Assembly: GCA_017504265.1 (NCBI GenBank)
Contig: JAFVRN010000015.1
Location: 103,210 to 167,209, forward strand
Length of the DNA stretch: 64,000 nt
Direction: 5' to 3'
From: Alistipes sp.
Lineage (GTDB): Bacteria > Bacteroidota > Bacteroidia > Bacteroidales > Rikenellaceae
Shown here: one piece after another, positions 31,349-41,520 of the stretch
How positions within the stretch are numbered: position 1 is the stretch's first letter
Layout: each line of letters opens with the position of its first letter
Translations under genes and position numbers: made by a program
Notes under the pieces: model-generated
The model's input: the letters and a program-made list of their open reading frames with translations, nothing else
What the model was told of the DNA's origin: nothing
Database searches by the model: none

Positions 31349-32032
31349 TTACAATGTAGCACTCTCCTCTTCGTTCAACAAGCGAGCAATATTCATCAGC
31401 TCGGCTACGACCAGCAGCACTAAAGGTACAACTATCGACTCAGTATTCAAAATGTATGAACCACCTAAGCCTTCAGGTCGTAGTGTGCCACACAATTCGC
31501 TTGCAACGCTTCCCTCCAAAGCTCCGAGATTCGACATTATCAAACTGCGAATGCAGTAGGCCGCAGCCATCACGCGGAGCATGATAACAGATGCACGTGT
31601 GAAAAAATTGCCCGTGCGAAAACCGCAAATTGCCTGATATACAATAGCAAGCACTAATCCTATCAATGAGACAGTTGCTATCATCAAAATATAGAGCAAT
31701 ACAGTGCGTATTTCAGCCGCCGTAGTATCGACCTCGTAATCGCCGTCAGTAGCGTAAACAATATATTGCGATGGCTCGACAACAATCGCAGGCTCGTCAG
31801 CAGTAGCTGAACGTACGATGGTTGGAGTATTACAACTCTGCTCACCATCGGCAAGCATATAGCTTGGACGATTGACATCTAATGTGCCGACATATGTAAT
31901 GTTCTCTGTCGTTCTCCAATCCTCGTCGAGTACAACACGCACGACAGAAAGAATCAAATCGGGAAGGAACATCAAACAAACTATTACAAAAAGCGCAACG
32001 ATACGTCGCTGGGTGGATTTAGAAATTTTCAT
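31349..32032 (-). CDS. DUF2975-family membrane protein
   Basis: 227 aa with four predicted membrane helices: about 10-33, 108-132 (VLLYILMIATVSLIGLVLAI), 147-165 and 200-218. A soluble loop lies between helices 1 and 2. The GNFFT segment after helix 2 is typical of DUF2975, which pairs with a YozG-like HTH protein. It is the first gene of the two-gene unit; function unknown, perhaps a membrane sensor. Confidence 0.8.
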   Translation of the reverse strand: MKISKSTQRRIVALFVIVCLMFLPDLILSVVRVVLDEDWRTTENITYVGTLDVNRPSYMLADGEQSCNTPTIVRSATADEPAIVVEPSQYIVYATDGDYEVDTTAAEIRTVLLYILMIATVSLIGLVLAIVYQAICGFRTGNFFTRASVIMLRVMAAAYCIRSLIMSNLGALEGSVASELCGTLRPEGLGGSYILNTESIVVPLVLLVVAELMNIARLLNEEESATL

Positions 32033-32096
32033 ATTCTTAATGTTTTTAGAATGTTATTTTGCAATTATCATTAATAAATTATCGTTAATCGTAATG

Positions 32097-32126
32097 CAAA
32101 GGTAATGACAAATTCCGAAATCGCAA
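32097..32126 (-). promoter_or_regulatory. Promoter of the DUF2975-XRE operon
   Basis: On the minus strand, -7 TACCTTTG (32104-32097) and -33 TTG (32126-32124) with a 19-bp spacer, about 65 bp before the DUF2975 start. The rest of the divergent gap up to 32536 holds one copy of a 48-bp repeat and no supported gene. Confidence 0.8.
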
Positions 32127-32266
32127 ACTTTTCGTTAATTATTTAATGTTTATCATTAATTTTTACAAATATAGATTGCCACTTTCATCTACCATCTTTG
32201 AAAAGTGTACAGCAGAAACACTTGTAACACGCCATATATCAATCCGATACACAAATAAAAGCGAAA

Positions 32267-32314
32267 CGATTTTGCAAACAAACCCGTTTGTCGCTTCTCT
32301 GAACAGAAATTCAG
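32267..32314. repeat. 48-bp intergenic repeat, copy A
   Basis: Related to 36099-36145, same orientation. It contains a palindrome ACAAAC-CC-GTTTGT and a hairpin CTGAA/TTCAG. The other copy has ATAAAC-C-GTTTAT, a paired base change. The two copies bracket the two lipoprotein genes. Confidence 0.65.
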
Positions 32315-32536
32315 GTAAAAACCGAAGACAAAAGCAGAATCGAGAATCATCAAGTGCAAAAGAGAGATAAATTAAACTATACTTAAATTTTGTTTATATC
32401 ATTGTGGATATCCTAATAAAGATCTTAGCTACTCGCCATAAGTAGTAAAGTTGGTTTGTAGTTGTTTTATTCGGCAGATTATCGTATATTTGTCATACGT
32501 TTGTCCAATTATTCGAACTATATGCTACTAAAGCTA

Positions 32537-34027
32537 ATGAAACGTCTATCTATTTTGTGCTACATATTGGTGGCACTGTTTGTTGTTGTGGCCTGCGACG
32601 ACAGCGACAATAAAGAGGAAACAACAATTATTGTAACAACGCCAACGGAGGTTACGCTGGGCCGGTATGCCACAGAGTTTGAGCTATGCTACGAGGCCGA
32701 GACTGCTGCCGACATAGCACTAAGTGAGGGCTGGTTACGTGTGGGTAGTCACAGCACAGGTAGGGCGATGATAGAGGTTGAGGAGAATGATACGGGAGGT
32801 AGCCGTATGGCGGCGATAACGCTATCGTATGGCGGAGGTGGTGCCACGGTGGTGGTAACGCAGTTGGGCGAAGCATTAGAGGCGGTGATAGAGATAACAT
32901 CGGGTGAGGTTATAGATGTGGAGCGTATGGGAACAAAGATAGAGATAGAGTATCAACTCGAAAACCGCAATCCCAAGGATTATGTATATGTGAAGAGCGC
33001 AGCAGATTGGATACACTCGATAGATACCGATACCGACGGCGTTGTAGAGCTTGGCATAGCGACAAACACCACCAAGCAGAGCCGTCAGACAACCATAACC
33101 ATAGGCTACGGCACGGCAACAGCCGAAGCGATATTGCATCAGGCGGGCGAGGGAGAGATAATATTTCGTGCACCTGTACTTTGGGGTGACTATCTGGGAG
33201 ATGCTCTCACGCCGGGTGTGGGCAACTATTGGTTCTTTCTCAGCGATCGTGGCTTCGACCCTGCGGGCGACTCGCTACCCAACACGACATACTATCGTAT
33301 AGATGCCTATGGACCGCCAGCTACCGACCTCATAAATATAACCATACCTAACGGCACGTACCACTACGATACAGAGAATACCTACAACGAGTGGACATTC
33401 ACGGCCGAGTATAGTGGCTTTTGGGTGACAGATGCCGAGGCTCGTCGTGGCGATATAGCACCCTTTGAGCGCGGCGTACTGACGGTAGAGGACAACAAGA
33501 TTACACTCAACGTATGGATAGATGGCGAGGAGCATACGGCAATATACGAGGGAGAGGTATCTCTGGTAGATAGTCGTGACGACATCGTGGTATACTCAAC
33601 GCTCGATGGCGACTACGAGGCAGACCTCTCGGACCACTATATGGTATATGCCTGCGAGGGCGACTACTACGACTTCGGTCGCTACAACTGGATGTTTCTC
33701 CTACTACCCAACTCGGGTGTGGGTGACTGCTTCCAGTTTGATATAATAACGGGGTATGGCGACAAGGAGAGTGGCTTCTATGGTGACTACACCGCATCGG
33801 ACTATCTTGCAGAGTGGTCATTTATTCCGGGCTGGACAAATATGGCGCAGCTACTATGCAGCTGGTATTTCACCGCAGACCAAAACGAGATGGCTCCGTT
33901 GCGAGGTGGTGAGATGTCGGTAACGGATAATGGCGACGGGACACTGACCGTAGAGATTGCAGCCTACGACGACCTGCGACACAGGATTACGGGCAGATGG
34001 ACAGGTGTAGCGCAGGAGTATAAATAG
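32537..34027 (+). CDS. BACON-like surface lipoprotein 1
   Basis: 496 aa from ATG 32537 (ATG 32522 is possible) with SPII signal MKRLSILCYILVALFVVVAC. Two BACON-like beta modules follow (about 35-110 and 115-200), each with the A/S-x-W-(L/I) core (GWLRV, ADWIHS) and a closing T/S-V-V-V-T-Q or AILHQAG strand. The C-terminal ~300 residues have Tyr/Asp-rich repeats (YLGDAL, DGDYEADLSDHY) of unknown type. BACON domains occur in Bacteroidetes cell-surface proteins and are often carbohydrate- or mucin-linked. Followed 36 bp later by a second such gene. Confidence 0.8.
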   Translation: MKRLSILCYILVALFVVVACDDSDNKEETTIIVTTPTEVTLGRYATEFELCYEAETAADIALSEGWLRVGSHSTGRAMIEVEENDTGGSRMAAITLSYGGGGATVVVTQLGEALEAVIEITSGEVIDVERMGTKIEIEYQLENRNPKDYVYVKSAADWIHSIDTDTDGVVELGIATNTTKQSRQTTITIGYGTATAEAILHQAGEGEIIFRAPVLWGDYLGDALTPGVGNYWFFLSDRGFDPAGDSLPNTTYYRIDAYGPPATDLINITIPNGTYHYDTENTYNEWTFTAEYSGFWVTDAEARRGDIAPFERGVLTVEDNKITLNVWIDGEEHTAIYEGEVSLVDSRDDIVVYSTLDGDYEADLSDHYMVYACEGDYYDFGRYNWMFLLLPNSGVGDCFQFDIITGYGDKESGFYGDYTASDYLAEWSFIPGWTNMAQLLCSWYFTADQNEMAPLRGGEMSVTDNGDGTLTVEIAAYDDLRHRITGRWTGVAQEYK

Positions 34028-34063
34028 AGTGAAATGATATTAACAACGTATAAGAGTAGTACT

Positions 34064-35929
34064 ATGACACTGAAAAATCTTTTTAGCACCCTCACGGCCA
34101 TTGCGCTCATCGCAATAGTGGGCTGTGAGTCAAACGGGGAGTCTGCCGATAGCAAGGCTTTATTCCAACTCGAAACGACCGAACTTACGGTAAGTGCCGA
34201 TGGTGGTAGCCAGCAGGTGGCCTACACCGTGGTAAATCCGCAAGAGAATGCCGTAGTCCTGGCGAGCTGCAAGGCAAGTTGGATAAAGGCCTTTAACACC
34301 TCTGCAGAGGGTAGCATCTCATTTATCGTAGCACCCAACTACACCTCCGAGCTGCGTGAGACGATAATCGAGGTGTCGTACACTGCCATAGAGGAGCGAT
34401 TCGAGATAGCCGTTAAACAGGAGGCCTCTACCAAGGCGATGTTCGAGATAGAGGTGGTGGAGAACAGCCCCAGAGAGTTGGTGGTAGATATTACGCCTGC
34501 CGACACCGAAACGGCATATATCTGTGAGATGCATACCAAAGAGCATATCGAGAGCTTCGGCCTTGGTGACGACACCCAGCTTATAGCCAACGATTATGCA
34601 GTATTTGCGGATAGGGCCGCCGACCTTGGACAGTCCACGCTCAACTACTTGCAGAACATATCGTACCGCGGTGAGGCCAACGGCGTAACCTTTTCGGGTC
34701 TTACGCCCAACACTCAATATGTGGTGTATAGCTACTATATAGACCTTAGCAGCGGTCAGGCTGCAAGCGACGTATATCGTATGGAGGTATGCACGGCGAA
34801 GCCCGAGATGCTCGACGTAAGCTTCAAGATGACCTTCGATGTGAAGGGTGCGCATATCGAGCAGAACATTACGCCCAGCGACCAGAGTGTATACTACTAC
34901 GTAGGTTATATGGGCGTTGAGGACTTCTATACCTACTACGGCAATGTGGATATGGCTACTACGTTTGTGGCGAAGTGGAATGAGAATGTGGCTATCAAGC
35001 TGGGACTCGGTCAGCCTGCGTCGCAGATTATCGAGGAGTATGGCAAGATAGGTACGCAGAGTTTCAGCTACGACGAGCTGAGAGCCGAGACCGAGTATCT
35101 ATTCTACGTCTTTGCCATAAGTGCCGAGACGGCATTTGCTGCGTCTGACATCCTACTCGAAAAGGTCTCTACCAAGGCTGCCGAAGCCTCGGGGATGACT
35201 ATCGATATTAGCGTGAAGGATATCTACGCCACAACGGCAAATGTATACTGGGTGGCGAGCGATGCTGAGGGATGGTTTGCCCGCTCGGTATTTACCAAGG
35301 CTGAGTACGATGCGCTGGGTGCTAACGACGAGCAGCGTTTTGCCTCTATCGAGGCCAAGGGATATAGCTTCTACGAGGCGCAGGGTGCAACGGATATGAA
35401 CCTCGCGAACCTACAACCAAACACTACCTATGTAGCCTTCGCCTATGGCTTGGATGGCGAGACACCCAACACCCGTATCTTCACAACGGAGTTTACCACG
35501 AAGGCTGCGATTGCCGGAGGCTCCGACATTGCTATTACGCTTGAAGCACACTTCAACCTCGCTGAGGTTGCAGAGGTTGATCCTACGCATTGGGGCGACT
35601 TCGCAGGAAGGGAGGACTATGCTCTTGTGCCTGTGACAATCTCGGGTATCAGCTCTACCGACGAGGTATACTGGATGCTGACGACATTCCCTATCGACTA
35701 CTACAACTACGACGACGAGTGGATACGCGACCTCACTACCAATGAGTTATACCATCAGAAGTACCACTCCAACTGCTACTTCCAGCTCCCATATGAGACG
35801 GAGTATAGCCTTATCGCCGTAGCTAAGGATGCCAACGGTAACTTCGGCAAACTCCTCAAAAAGGAGATATACCTATATAAGAGTGACTCTGCGGACATAG
35901 CATCGTACGTATACATCGAGGAGCGATAA
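34064..35929 (+). CDS. BACON-like surface lipoprotein 2 with Fn3-like repeats
   Basis: 621 aa from ATG 34064 with SPII signal (LTAIALIAIVGC). One BACON-like module (about 30-115, SKASWIKAF-like core, closing IAVKQEA) is followed by at least three Fn3-like repeats, each ending in a L-x-P/A-x-T-x-Y motif (GLTPNTQYVVYSY, RAETEYLFYVFA, NLQPNTTYVAFAY). Likely an exposed adhesin or glycan-binding lipoprotein. Co-transcription with lipoprotein 1 is likely. No SusC/SusD genes are nearby, so this is not a standard PUL. Confidence 0.8.
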   Translation: MTLKNLFSTLTAIALIAIVGCESNGESADSKALFQLETTELTVSADGGSQQVAYTVVNPQENAVVLASCKASWIKAFNTSAEGSISFIVAPNYTSELRETIIEVSYTAIEERFEIAVKQEASTKAMFEIEVVENSPRELVVDITPADTETAYICEMHTKEHIESFGLGDDTQLIANDYAVFADRAADLGQSTLNYLQNISYRGEANGVTFSGLTPNTQYVVYSYYIDLSSGQAASDVYRMEVCTAKPEMLDVSFKMTFDVKGAHIEQNITPSDQSVYYYVGYMGVEDFYTYYGNVDMATTFVAKWNENVAIKLGLGQPASQIIEEYGKIGTQSFSYDELRAETEYLFYVFAISAETAFAASDILLEKVSTKAAEASGMTIDISVKDIYATTANVYWVASDAEGWFARSVFTKAEYDALGANDEQRFASIEAKGYSFYEAQGATDMNLANLQPNTTYVAFAYGLDGETPNTRIFTTEFTTKAAIAGGSDIAITLEAHFNLAEVAEVDPTHWGDFAGREDYALVPVTISGISSTDEVYWMLTTFPIDYYNYDDEWIRDLTTNELYHQKYHSNCYFQLPYETEYSLIAVAKDANGNFGKLLKKEIYLYKSDSADIASYVYIEER

Positions 35930-35968
35930 TTGCCCACAGATAAATAATAAAGCCGGCTAAGATTACTC

Positions 35969-36013
35969 GAAGTGACCCCAAAAGTTTTTTGTCCAAACTT
36001 TTGGGGTCACTTC
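35969..36013. repeat. Palindromic intergenic repeat, copy 3
   Basis: Perfect 19-bp arms (35969-35987/35995-36013) around TTTGTCC, identical to copy 2 except one loop base. Lies between lipoprotein 2 and the converging transporter gene and could act as a bidirectional terminator. Confidence 0.85.
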
Positions 36014-36098
36014 AATGCTCCTCTCTCCTTGGAAGATTTACGGCATATTTTCTCATAATGCACAATTCCTCAATGCGATGCAATAATTGAAGATAACC

Positions 36099-36145
36099 CG
36101 ATTTTGACAATAAACCGTTTATCGCTTTTCTGAACAGAGGTTCAG
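36099..36145. repeat. 48-bp intergenic repeat, copy B
   Basis: Direct-repeat partner of 32267-32314. It includes ATAAAC-C-GTTTAT and hairpin CTGAAC-AGAG-GTTCAG. Confidence 0.65.
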
Positions 36146-36178
36146 TCTTAAATTAAGGTCAAATTGCAAAATCGAGGC

Positions 36179-37069
36179 TTATCTCTTTGTTACCGAAATC
36201 ATAAAGGTTACGGCGACAATGGCAATGCCTATGCCGACTACTATGTTGGTGGTAAGTGGCTCGCCGAACATCAGCGTGCCGACAAGGATGGCGGTAATAG
36301 GCTCAAATACGCCCAATACCGAGGCCTTCGTTGCACCGATATTACGTGTTGCAATGGCGAGCGTTGCTGTCGAAACGATTGTCGGCAGCAGAGCCAAGCC
36401 CACCAAGTTCAGCCAATCGCCACCCGAGGTAATGCCCGCCGTGATTGCGCTGTCCGAGAAGGCTATTTTACCCAGGAAAACAACCGCACCAACCGTTAGG
36501 GCATAGAATGTGAGCAGTGTATTGGATATCTCGGCGATAGCCTTGCTTCGGTTGATGATGACAATAAATAGCGCGTAGACCAATGCCGAGCCGAGCGACA
36601 ACAGAACGCCGATAGGGTCTATCGCCTCGCCACCACTGCCCTGCGTCATAACGAGTACACCACCAAAGGTTGCTGCAATGGCCAGCCACACGGGCCACGA
36701 AGGCACGACACGCAAAAAGACCATAATAATCGCCACCAGCACGGGGTATAGGAAGATGAGAGTTGTTGCCAATCCCGATGCGATGTAGTTGTAGGCCTCA
36801 AAGAGACATAGGCTGCTCGATGTGTATAGCAGACCGAGAACGAGCAATACACCTGCCTGCTTTGCCTTAATTCTGAAACTCTGTTTTGTGAGCCAGAGGA
36901 ACGCACCCAAAATCGCCACAGCAAAAGCGTAGCGAAAGAATAGTATCGACTCGATGGCGGCACCCTTGTTCATCAACGGTACGGCAAATAGCGGATTTAG
37001 TCCGTATGTGATACCTGTGATTATACCGGCAGGGTATCCTATAATTGCGTTTCTACTCAGTGTTTTCAT
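36179..37069 (-). CDS. EamA-family (DMT superfamily) transporter
   Basis: 296 aa with about ten hydrophobic helices in two EamA repeats. The first repeat carries ESILFFRYAFAVAILGAFLW and GLLYTSSSLCLFEAYNYI; the second ends with GATKASVLGVFEPITAILVG and LTTNIVVGIGIAIVAVTFM. These inner-membrane carriers export metabolites or amino acids; the substrate cannot be told. A minus-strand -7 box TATCTTTG lies at 37092-37099. Single gene, convergent with lipoprotein 2. Confidence 0.9.
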   Translation of the reverse strand: MKTLSRNAIIGYPAGIITGITYGLNPLFAVPLMNKGAAIESILFFRYAFAVAILGAFLWLTKQSFRIKAKQAGVLLVLGLLYTSSSLCLFEAYNYIASGLATTLIFLYPVLVAIIMVFLRVVPSWPVWLAIAATFGGVLVMTQGSGGEAIDPIGVLLSLGSALVYALFIVIINRSKAIAEISNTLLTFYALTVGAVVFLGKIAFSDSAITAGITSGGDWLNLVGLALLPTIVSTATLAIATRNIGATKASVLGVFEPITAILVGTLMFGEPLTTNIVVGIGIAIVAVTFMISVTKR

Positions 37070-37267
37070 CTCTCTTTCAACTTTCGTGTCGCAAAGATAT
37101 AGACAAAATCCGTACAGTGATACGCGTGTAACAAAGATTCCTTATAATAAAATGAGGATGATAAAAATCATAAGGAGTTAGCGAAACTCTCAATTCGTGC
37201 TCATAAAGCCTATGTGGATAAAAACAGTAATGAGCCGCATGATATACAAAGGAAGTAGATGTTATAG

Positions 37268-37834
37268 TTAGACCTATTTTTGGAGGTATTTTGGTGGGCG
37301 AAGTTTCGAAAGAGGAAAGGCGGTATCAAGGTACACACATTATACGATGTAGAAACTCAAATACCGACATTCTTTCATATAACACCAGCATCGATACACG
37401 ACTCAAAAGCGATAAGTGAAATCCCCTATGAAACAGGCTCTTACTATATATTTGACCGTGCATATAATAAGTTATCGCAACTGTATAGCATCGACCAAAT
37501 AGGAGTATATTTCATAGTCCGAGCAAAGAAGAATCTGCAATACAAAGTCATCAAATGGAAACGCCGACTTCCTCAGAATGTGCTCTCGGATAGTACGATT
37601 GAACTCACTACTTATAAGTCCTCAAAGAACTATCCAAAGAGTTTAAGGTTGGTGCGCTACTACGATGAGGAGCAAGATAGAGAGTTCGTATTTCTTACGA
37701 ATGCAACTCATATTTCTTCGCTTTTGGTTACAGAACGCTACAAGAATCGCTGGCAGATAGAGCTGTTCTTCAAGTGGCTCAAGCAGCACCTCAAGATAAA
37801 GAAGTTTTGGGGCACTAATGAGATGCCTTGCTAA
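37268..37834 (+). pseudogene. IS4-family transposase, C-terminal fragment
   Basis: The reading frame begins without a start at LDLFLEVFWWAKFRKRKGG, which corresponds to the region around the first catalytic Asp of Bacteroides IS4 transposases (upstream is out of frame with stops). It continues through HDSKAISEIPYETGSYYIFD (second Asp, DRAY) to YKNRWQIELFFKWLKQH, the Y-(2)-R-(3)-E-(6)-K signature with the catalytic Glu. It then ends early by frameshift (NEMPC stop). Both ends are broken, so it is inactive. It is the same IS type as the N-terminal piece at 24.9-25.1 kb but covers a different part. Confidence 0.88.
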
Positions 37835-37943
37835 ATGGCATATGCCATTAATATATTGACAACGAGTCATTTATATCTAAAAAGTCGATCTATTAGCGCA
37901 GGTAGATTACTGTATATTCACGCTCTTGCATTTCACGTATTCA

Positions 37944-38993
37944 TCACTCCTCGACCTGTTGGCGGACGGACTCTTCGTGGATAGCACTAAATATGCGGTG
38001 GATGAAATGGCGCGAAAGACCCATATTTTCACCTCTCTGTTCGGCGGCTTGAAGCAGCTCGTTAAAGCGTTCTCGTTGCACGACAGCCATAGAGTGTTCC
38101 CTCTTATACTCGCCAATCTCTCGAGCCACGCCCATACGCTCGGCGAGAAGTTCGAGTATACGATTATCAATCGAGTCTATATGCAGGCGGTGGTTGCGCA
38201 GTGCATCTTGTGCCACAGGCGTACGTCGCCACACCAACGTGCGCAACAAATCATCGAGCTCGGCAGGTGTTATCTGCTGCATAGCGTCGCTCAGTGCGCA
38301 GTCGGGAGTCGGGTGGCTCTCAATCATAAGGCCGTCGAAGCCCAAGTCGAGGGCCTCTTGTGACAATGTAGCGATAAGCTCACGGCGGCCACCGATATGG
38401 CTGGGGTCGGATAGCAGCGTGAGGTCGGGAAGGCGACGACGCAGCTCAATGGGTACAGACCAATGTGGAGAGTTACGGTACATATCCATATCGAATGTAC
38501 CGAAGCCGCGGTGCACGGCAGCGATACGGCGCACACCTCGGTTATATACCCTCTCGATAGAGCCTATCCACAGTGCCACATCGGGGATAACGGGGTTTTT
38601 GACAAGTACGGCGATATCGACACCTCGCAACGCATCGGCGATATCCTGCATAGCAAAAGGGTTGGTTGTAGTGCGAGCTCCTATCCACACGCCATCGACA
38701 CCGACACGCAGTGCCTCCTCGAGATGTTCCGGCGTTGCAACCTCGGTAAGGAGACGCAGACCATACTCCCTCTTGGCCTCGGCAAGCCACAGCAAAGCCT
38801 CGGCACCACGTCCCTCAAACGACCCAGGCTTGGTACGTGGCTTCCACACACCGGCACGGAATATCTTCACGCCGGCAGCAGACACACCCTTAGCCGCCGC
38901 GAGCACCTGCTCACGGCTCTCGGCACTACAAGGCCCTGCGATATATAGCGGTGCTTCGCTAATCGCATCGAATAATGGTAGAAAGTCGGCCAC
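37944..38993 (-). CDS. Bifunctional DAHP synthase / chorismate mutase
   Basis: 349 aa. Residues ~10-255 are a KDO8PS-like (type I-beta) DAHP synthase with AGPCSAESREQ, FRAGVWKPRTKPGSFEG, VLVKNP, HRGFGTF and SDPSHIGGRR. It condenses PEP and erythrose-4-phosphate, the first shikimate step. Residues ~265-349 are an AroQ-type chorismate mutase (LHIDSIDNRILELLAERMGV, IGEYKREH). In such fusions the mutase domain often gives feedback control by prephenate. Third gene of the dxs-cyclophilin-DAHPS operon, 3 bp after the previous stop. Confidence 0.95.
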   Translation of the reverse strand: MADFLPLFDAISEAPLYIAGPCSAESREQVLAAAKGVSAAGVKIFRAGVWKPRTKPGSFEGRGAEALLWLAEAKREYGLRLLTEVATPEHLEEALRVGVDGVWIGARTTTNPFAMQDIADALRGVDIAVLVKNPVIPDVALWIGSIERVYNRGVRRIAAVHRGFGTFDMDMYRNSPHWSVPIELRRRLPDLTLLSDPSHIGGRRELIATLSQEALDLGFDGLMIESHPTPDCALSDAMQQITPAELDDLLRTLVWRRTPVAQDALRNHRLHIDSIDNRILELLAERMGVAREIGEYKREHSMAVVQRERFNELLQAAEQRGENMGLSRHFIHRIFSAIHEESVRQQVEE

Positions 38994-38996
38994 GGG

Positions 38997-39434
38997 CTAC
39001 TCCTCGACAATTGTTATCGACAGGATAAGATCGCCCGGGCGGATGTCGTCAATAACATCCAAGCCCTCAACAACACGACCAAAGCACGTATGCACGCCGT
39101 CGAGGTGCTGGGTATTCATACGGTTATGGCAGATAAAGAACTGCGAGCCTCCGGTGTTAGGGCCTCGGTGCGCCATAGATAGGACACCACGGTCGTGATA
39201 CTGTCTTTCGGCACGTGTCTCGCAGGGAATGGTATACCCCGGGCCTCCCGTACCATCACCCTTGGGGCAGCCACCCTGAATAACGAAGTCGGGGATAACA
39301 CGGTGGAAGGTGAGGGCATCGTAGAAGTGGCTCTCGGCAAGCTTCACGAAGTTATCGACAGTAATAGGGGTCTCGGCAGCATACAGCTCGGCCTTCATAT
39401 CGCCCTTCTCGGTAGATATAATTGCGTATTTCAT
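38997..39434 (-). CDS. Cyclophilin-type peptidyl-prolyl cis-trans isomerase
   Basis: 145 aa from ATG at 39434; a longer upstream frame overlaps dxs and has no homology. It has [26 protein letters not shown] and GSQFFI, the active-site blocks of small cytoplasmic bacterial PpiB-like cyclophilins. No signal peptide. It lies 10 bp after dxs and 3 bp before the DAHPS gene, so it is co-transcribed. Confidence 0.94.
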   Translation of the reverse strand: MKYAIISTEKGDMKAELYAAETPITVDNFVKLAESHFYDALTFHRVIPDFVIQGGCPKGDGTGGPGYTIPCETRAERQYHDRGVLSMAHRGPNTGGSQFFICHNRMNTQHLDGVHTCFGRVVEGLDVIDDIRPGDLILSITIVEE

Positions 39435-39444
39435 AACGTTTAGT

Positions 39445-41331
39445 TTATCTGTTATTCTTAGTTTGTATGATATTCTGTAATAAGGTATATAGCGACTCCT
39501 CGTCATATCCGCACTCGGCATACAGCTCCTGAGGTGTGCCGTGTTCAACGAAACGATCCTCGATACCCATATTGTAAATCTTGGGGGTGTAACCCTCACG
39601 TAGCATAAAGGCGGCAACAGCCTCGCCCACGCCGCCACGGAGGACACCATCCTCGATGGTTACCACATATTCGAAGTTACGACCTATGGCACGCAGCAAC
39701 TCCTCGTCCAAAGGCTTTGCATAGCGCAGATCGTAGACAGCGATATTTGCATCGCAACGCTCGGCAGCACGCACCGCACGGCCACACATCGTACCGATAG
39801 CTACGACAGCAATATCACGTCCGGCACGCAGACACTCGCCACGTCCCTCCTCTAACCGCTCGAAAGGGGTATCTTTCCACACCACACCCTCGCCCACGCC
39901 GCGTGGATAGCGGATGACGGTGGGATGGTCGGCAAGCGTTGCGGTATACATCATCTGTCGCAAGTGCCACTCGTCGCGAGGTGCCGCAATAGAGATGTTG
40001 GGAACACAACCGAAGTATGCCAAATCGAAAGCACCGTGGTGTGTAGCACCATCCTCACCGACAAGGCCTGCACGGTCAAGGCATAGCACAACGGGCAGGC
40101 GTTGCAATGCCACATCGTGTATCACATTGTCGTAGGCACGTTGCATAAACGACGAGTATATATTGCAGAAGGGGCGTGCGCCGGCTACGGCAAGGCCTGC
40201 CGAGAAGGTTACGGCATGACCTTCGGCGATACCCACATCGAAGCAACGCTCCGGAAGCTCCTTCATAACGATGTTCATCGAACAGCCCGACGGCATGGCG
40301 GGTGTGATGCCTACGATACGCTCATCACCGCGCGCAAGTTCCAAGAGTGTCTCGCCAAAGACATCCTGATAGCGTGCCGCAGAGTAGTTGCTGCGTATAC
40401 GCTCACCCGTGGCGGCATCGAAACGCCCGGGTGCGTGCCACGTAGCAGGGTCGGCCTCGGCAGCAGCGTAGCCCTTGCCCTTCTTGGTCTTGATATGCAG
40501 CAGCTTGGGGCCTCCTATCTTCTTTAGCGCACGTAACGTGCGTACAAGTTCTTCGACGTTATGGCCATCGATTATGCCGAAATAGCGAAAGTTAAGACTC
40601 TCAAAGAGGTTGCTGTTTTGCAGCAAACCCTGCTTTATGCCATTGCCCGCCTTGCGGACAAAGCTATGCAGTGGAGGGATAATACTTAGTCCTCGCCACA
40701 ACAGACGCTTGATGCTGTTGTACCAGCGCGATGTAGACATACGCACCAGATAGCGGTCGAGAGCTCCCGTAGGCTTATCTATAGACATCTCGTTGTCGTT
40801 GAGCACCACAAGGAGGTTGCTGCGTGGCGATGTGCCGGCGTTGTTAAGACCCTCAAAGGCTAAGCCTCCGGTCATTGCACCGTCGCCAATAACAGCCACA
40901 ACACACTCCTTTCCGCCACGCATCTCCACAGCCTTTGCCATACCGAAGGCTGCCGAAATACTTACCGACGAGTGTCCTGCACCGAACGAGTCGTAGCGGC
41001 TCTCCTCGATACGCGGGAAGCCACTGATGCCACCACGCGTACGGTTATGACGGAAGGCCTCCCTACGCTCCGTGATAATCTTATGGGCATAGGCCTGATG
41101 GCCGACATCCCACACTATGCGATCTTCGGGCGTGGCATAGACGTAGTGCAAGGCTACGGTGAGCTCCACGGCACCGAGGCTCGAACCGAGATGCCCCGGA
41201 TTAATGGCACAGCACTCCACGATATATCGTCGCAGCTCTTCGCAGTATAGCTTTAACTCCGCGATACTCAGGCGGCGCAGGTCATCCGGATTATTAACCT
41301 TTTCGAGATATTTATATGTTGAACCTGTCAT
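39445..41331 (-). CDS. dxs: 1-deoxy-D-xylulose-5-phosphate synthase
   Basis: 628 aa, full length. A thiamine-diphosphate enzyme joining pyruvate and glyceraldehyde-3-phosphate, the first step of the MEP isoprenoid pathway. It has [22 protein letters not shown], the ThDP-Mg motif [18 protein letters not shown], the C-terminal [15 protein letters not shown] and RYPRG. First gene of the operon. A TATATTTG box on the minus strand at 41375-41382 is a possible -7 element. The nearby polyprenyl synthase (43.6 kb) uses the pathway products. Confidence 0.97.
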   Translation of the reverse strand: MTGSTYKYLEKVNNPDDLRRLSIAELKLYCEELRRYIVECCAINPGHLGSSLGAVELTVALHYVYATPEDRIVWDVGHQAYAHKIITERREAFRHNRTRGGISGFPRIEESRYDSFGAGHSSVSISAAFGMAKAVEMRGGKECVVAVIGDGAMTGGLAFEGLNNAGTSPRSNLLVVLNDNEMSIDKPTGALDRYLVRMSTSRWYNSIKRLLWRGLSIIPPLHSFVRKAGNGIKQGLLQNSNLFESLNFRYFGIIDGHNVEELVRTLRALKKIGGPKLLHIKTKKGKGYAAAEADPATWHAPGRFDAATGERIRSNYSAARYQDVFGETLLELARGDERIVGITPAMPSGCSMNIVMKELPERCFDVGIAEGHAVTFSAGLAVAGARPFCNIYSSFMQRAYDNVIHDVALQRLPVVLCLDRAGLVGEDGATHHGAFDLAYFGCVPNISIAAPRDEWHLRQMMYTATLADHPTVIRYPRGVGEGVVWKDTPFERLEEGRGECLRAGRDIAVVAIGTMCGRAVRAAERCDANIAVYDLRYAKPLDEELLRAIGRNFEYVVTIEDGVLRGGVGEAVAAFMLREGYTPKIYNMGIEDRFVEHGTPQELYAECGYDEESLYTLLQNIIQTKNNR

Positions 41332-41520
41332 TACGCTTTACATCTTTAGTGCATTTTCAAATGCTATAATCATACAAATATACAAATTATTTTGTCGTTC
41401 GCCGAATTTATCACCCAAAAAGAGTAATTACCAACATTTATTTTGAGCAGATGCCACGAATATTATGTTTTTTGCAGAAAAATTTGTATCTTCGCATCAA
41501 ATATAGATATAACAACGGTT

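Noticed and set aside
32522-35929. A polysaccharide utilisation locus around the BACON-like lipoproteins
   Set aside because: No SusC/SusD, glycoside hydrolase or hybrid sensor gene is present in the vicinity.
38194-39198. 334-codon plus-strand frame across the DAHPS and cyclophilin genes
   Set aside because: It overlaps two recognised genes in antisense and is Ser/Arg/Pro-rich without motifs.
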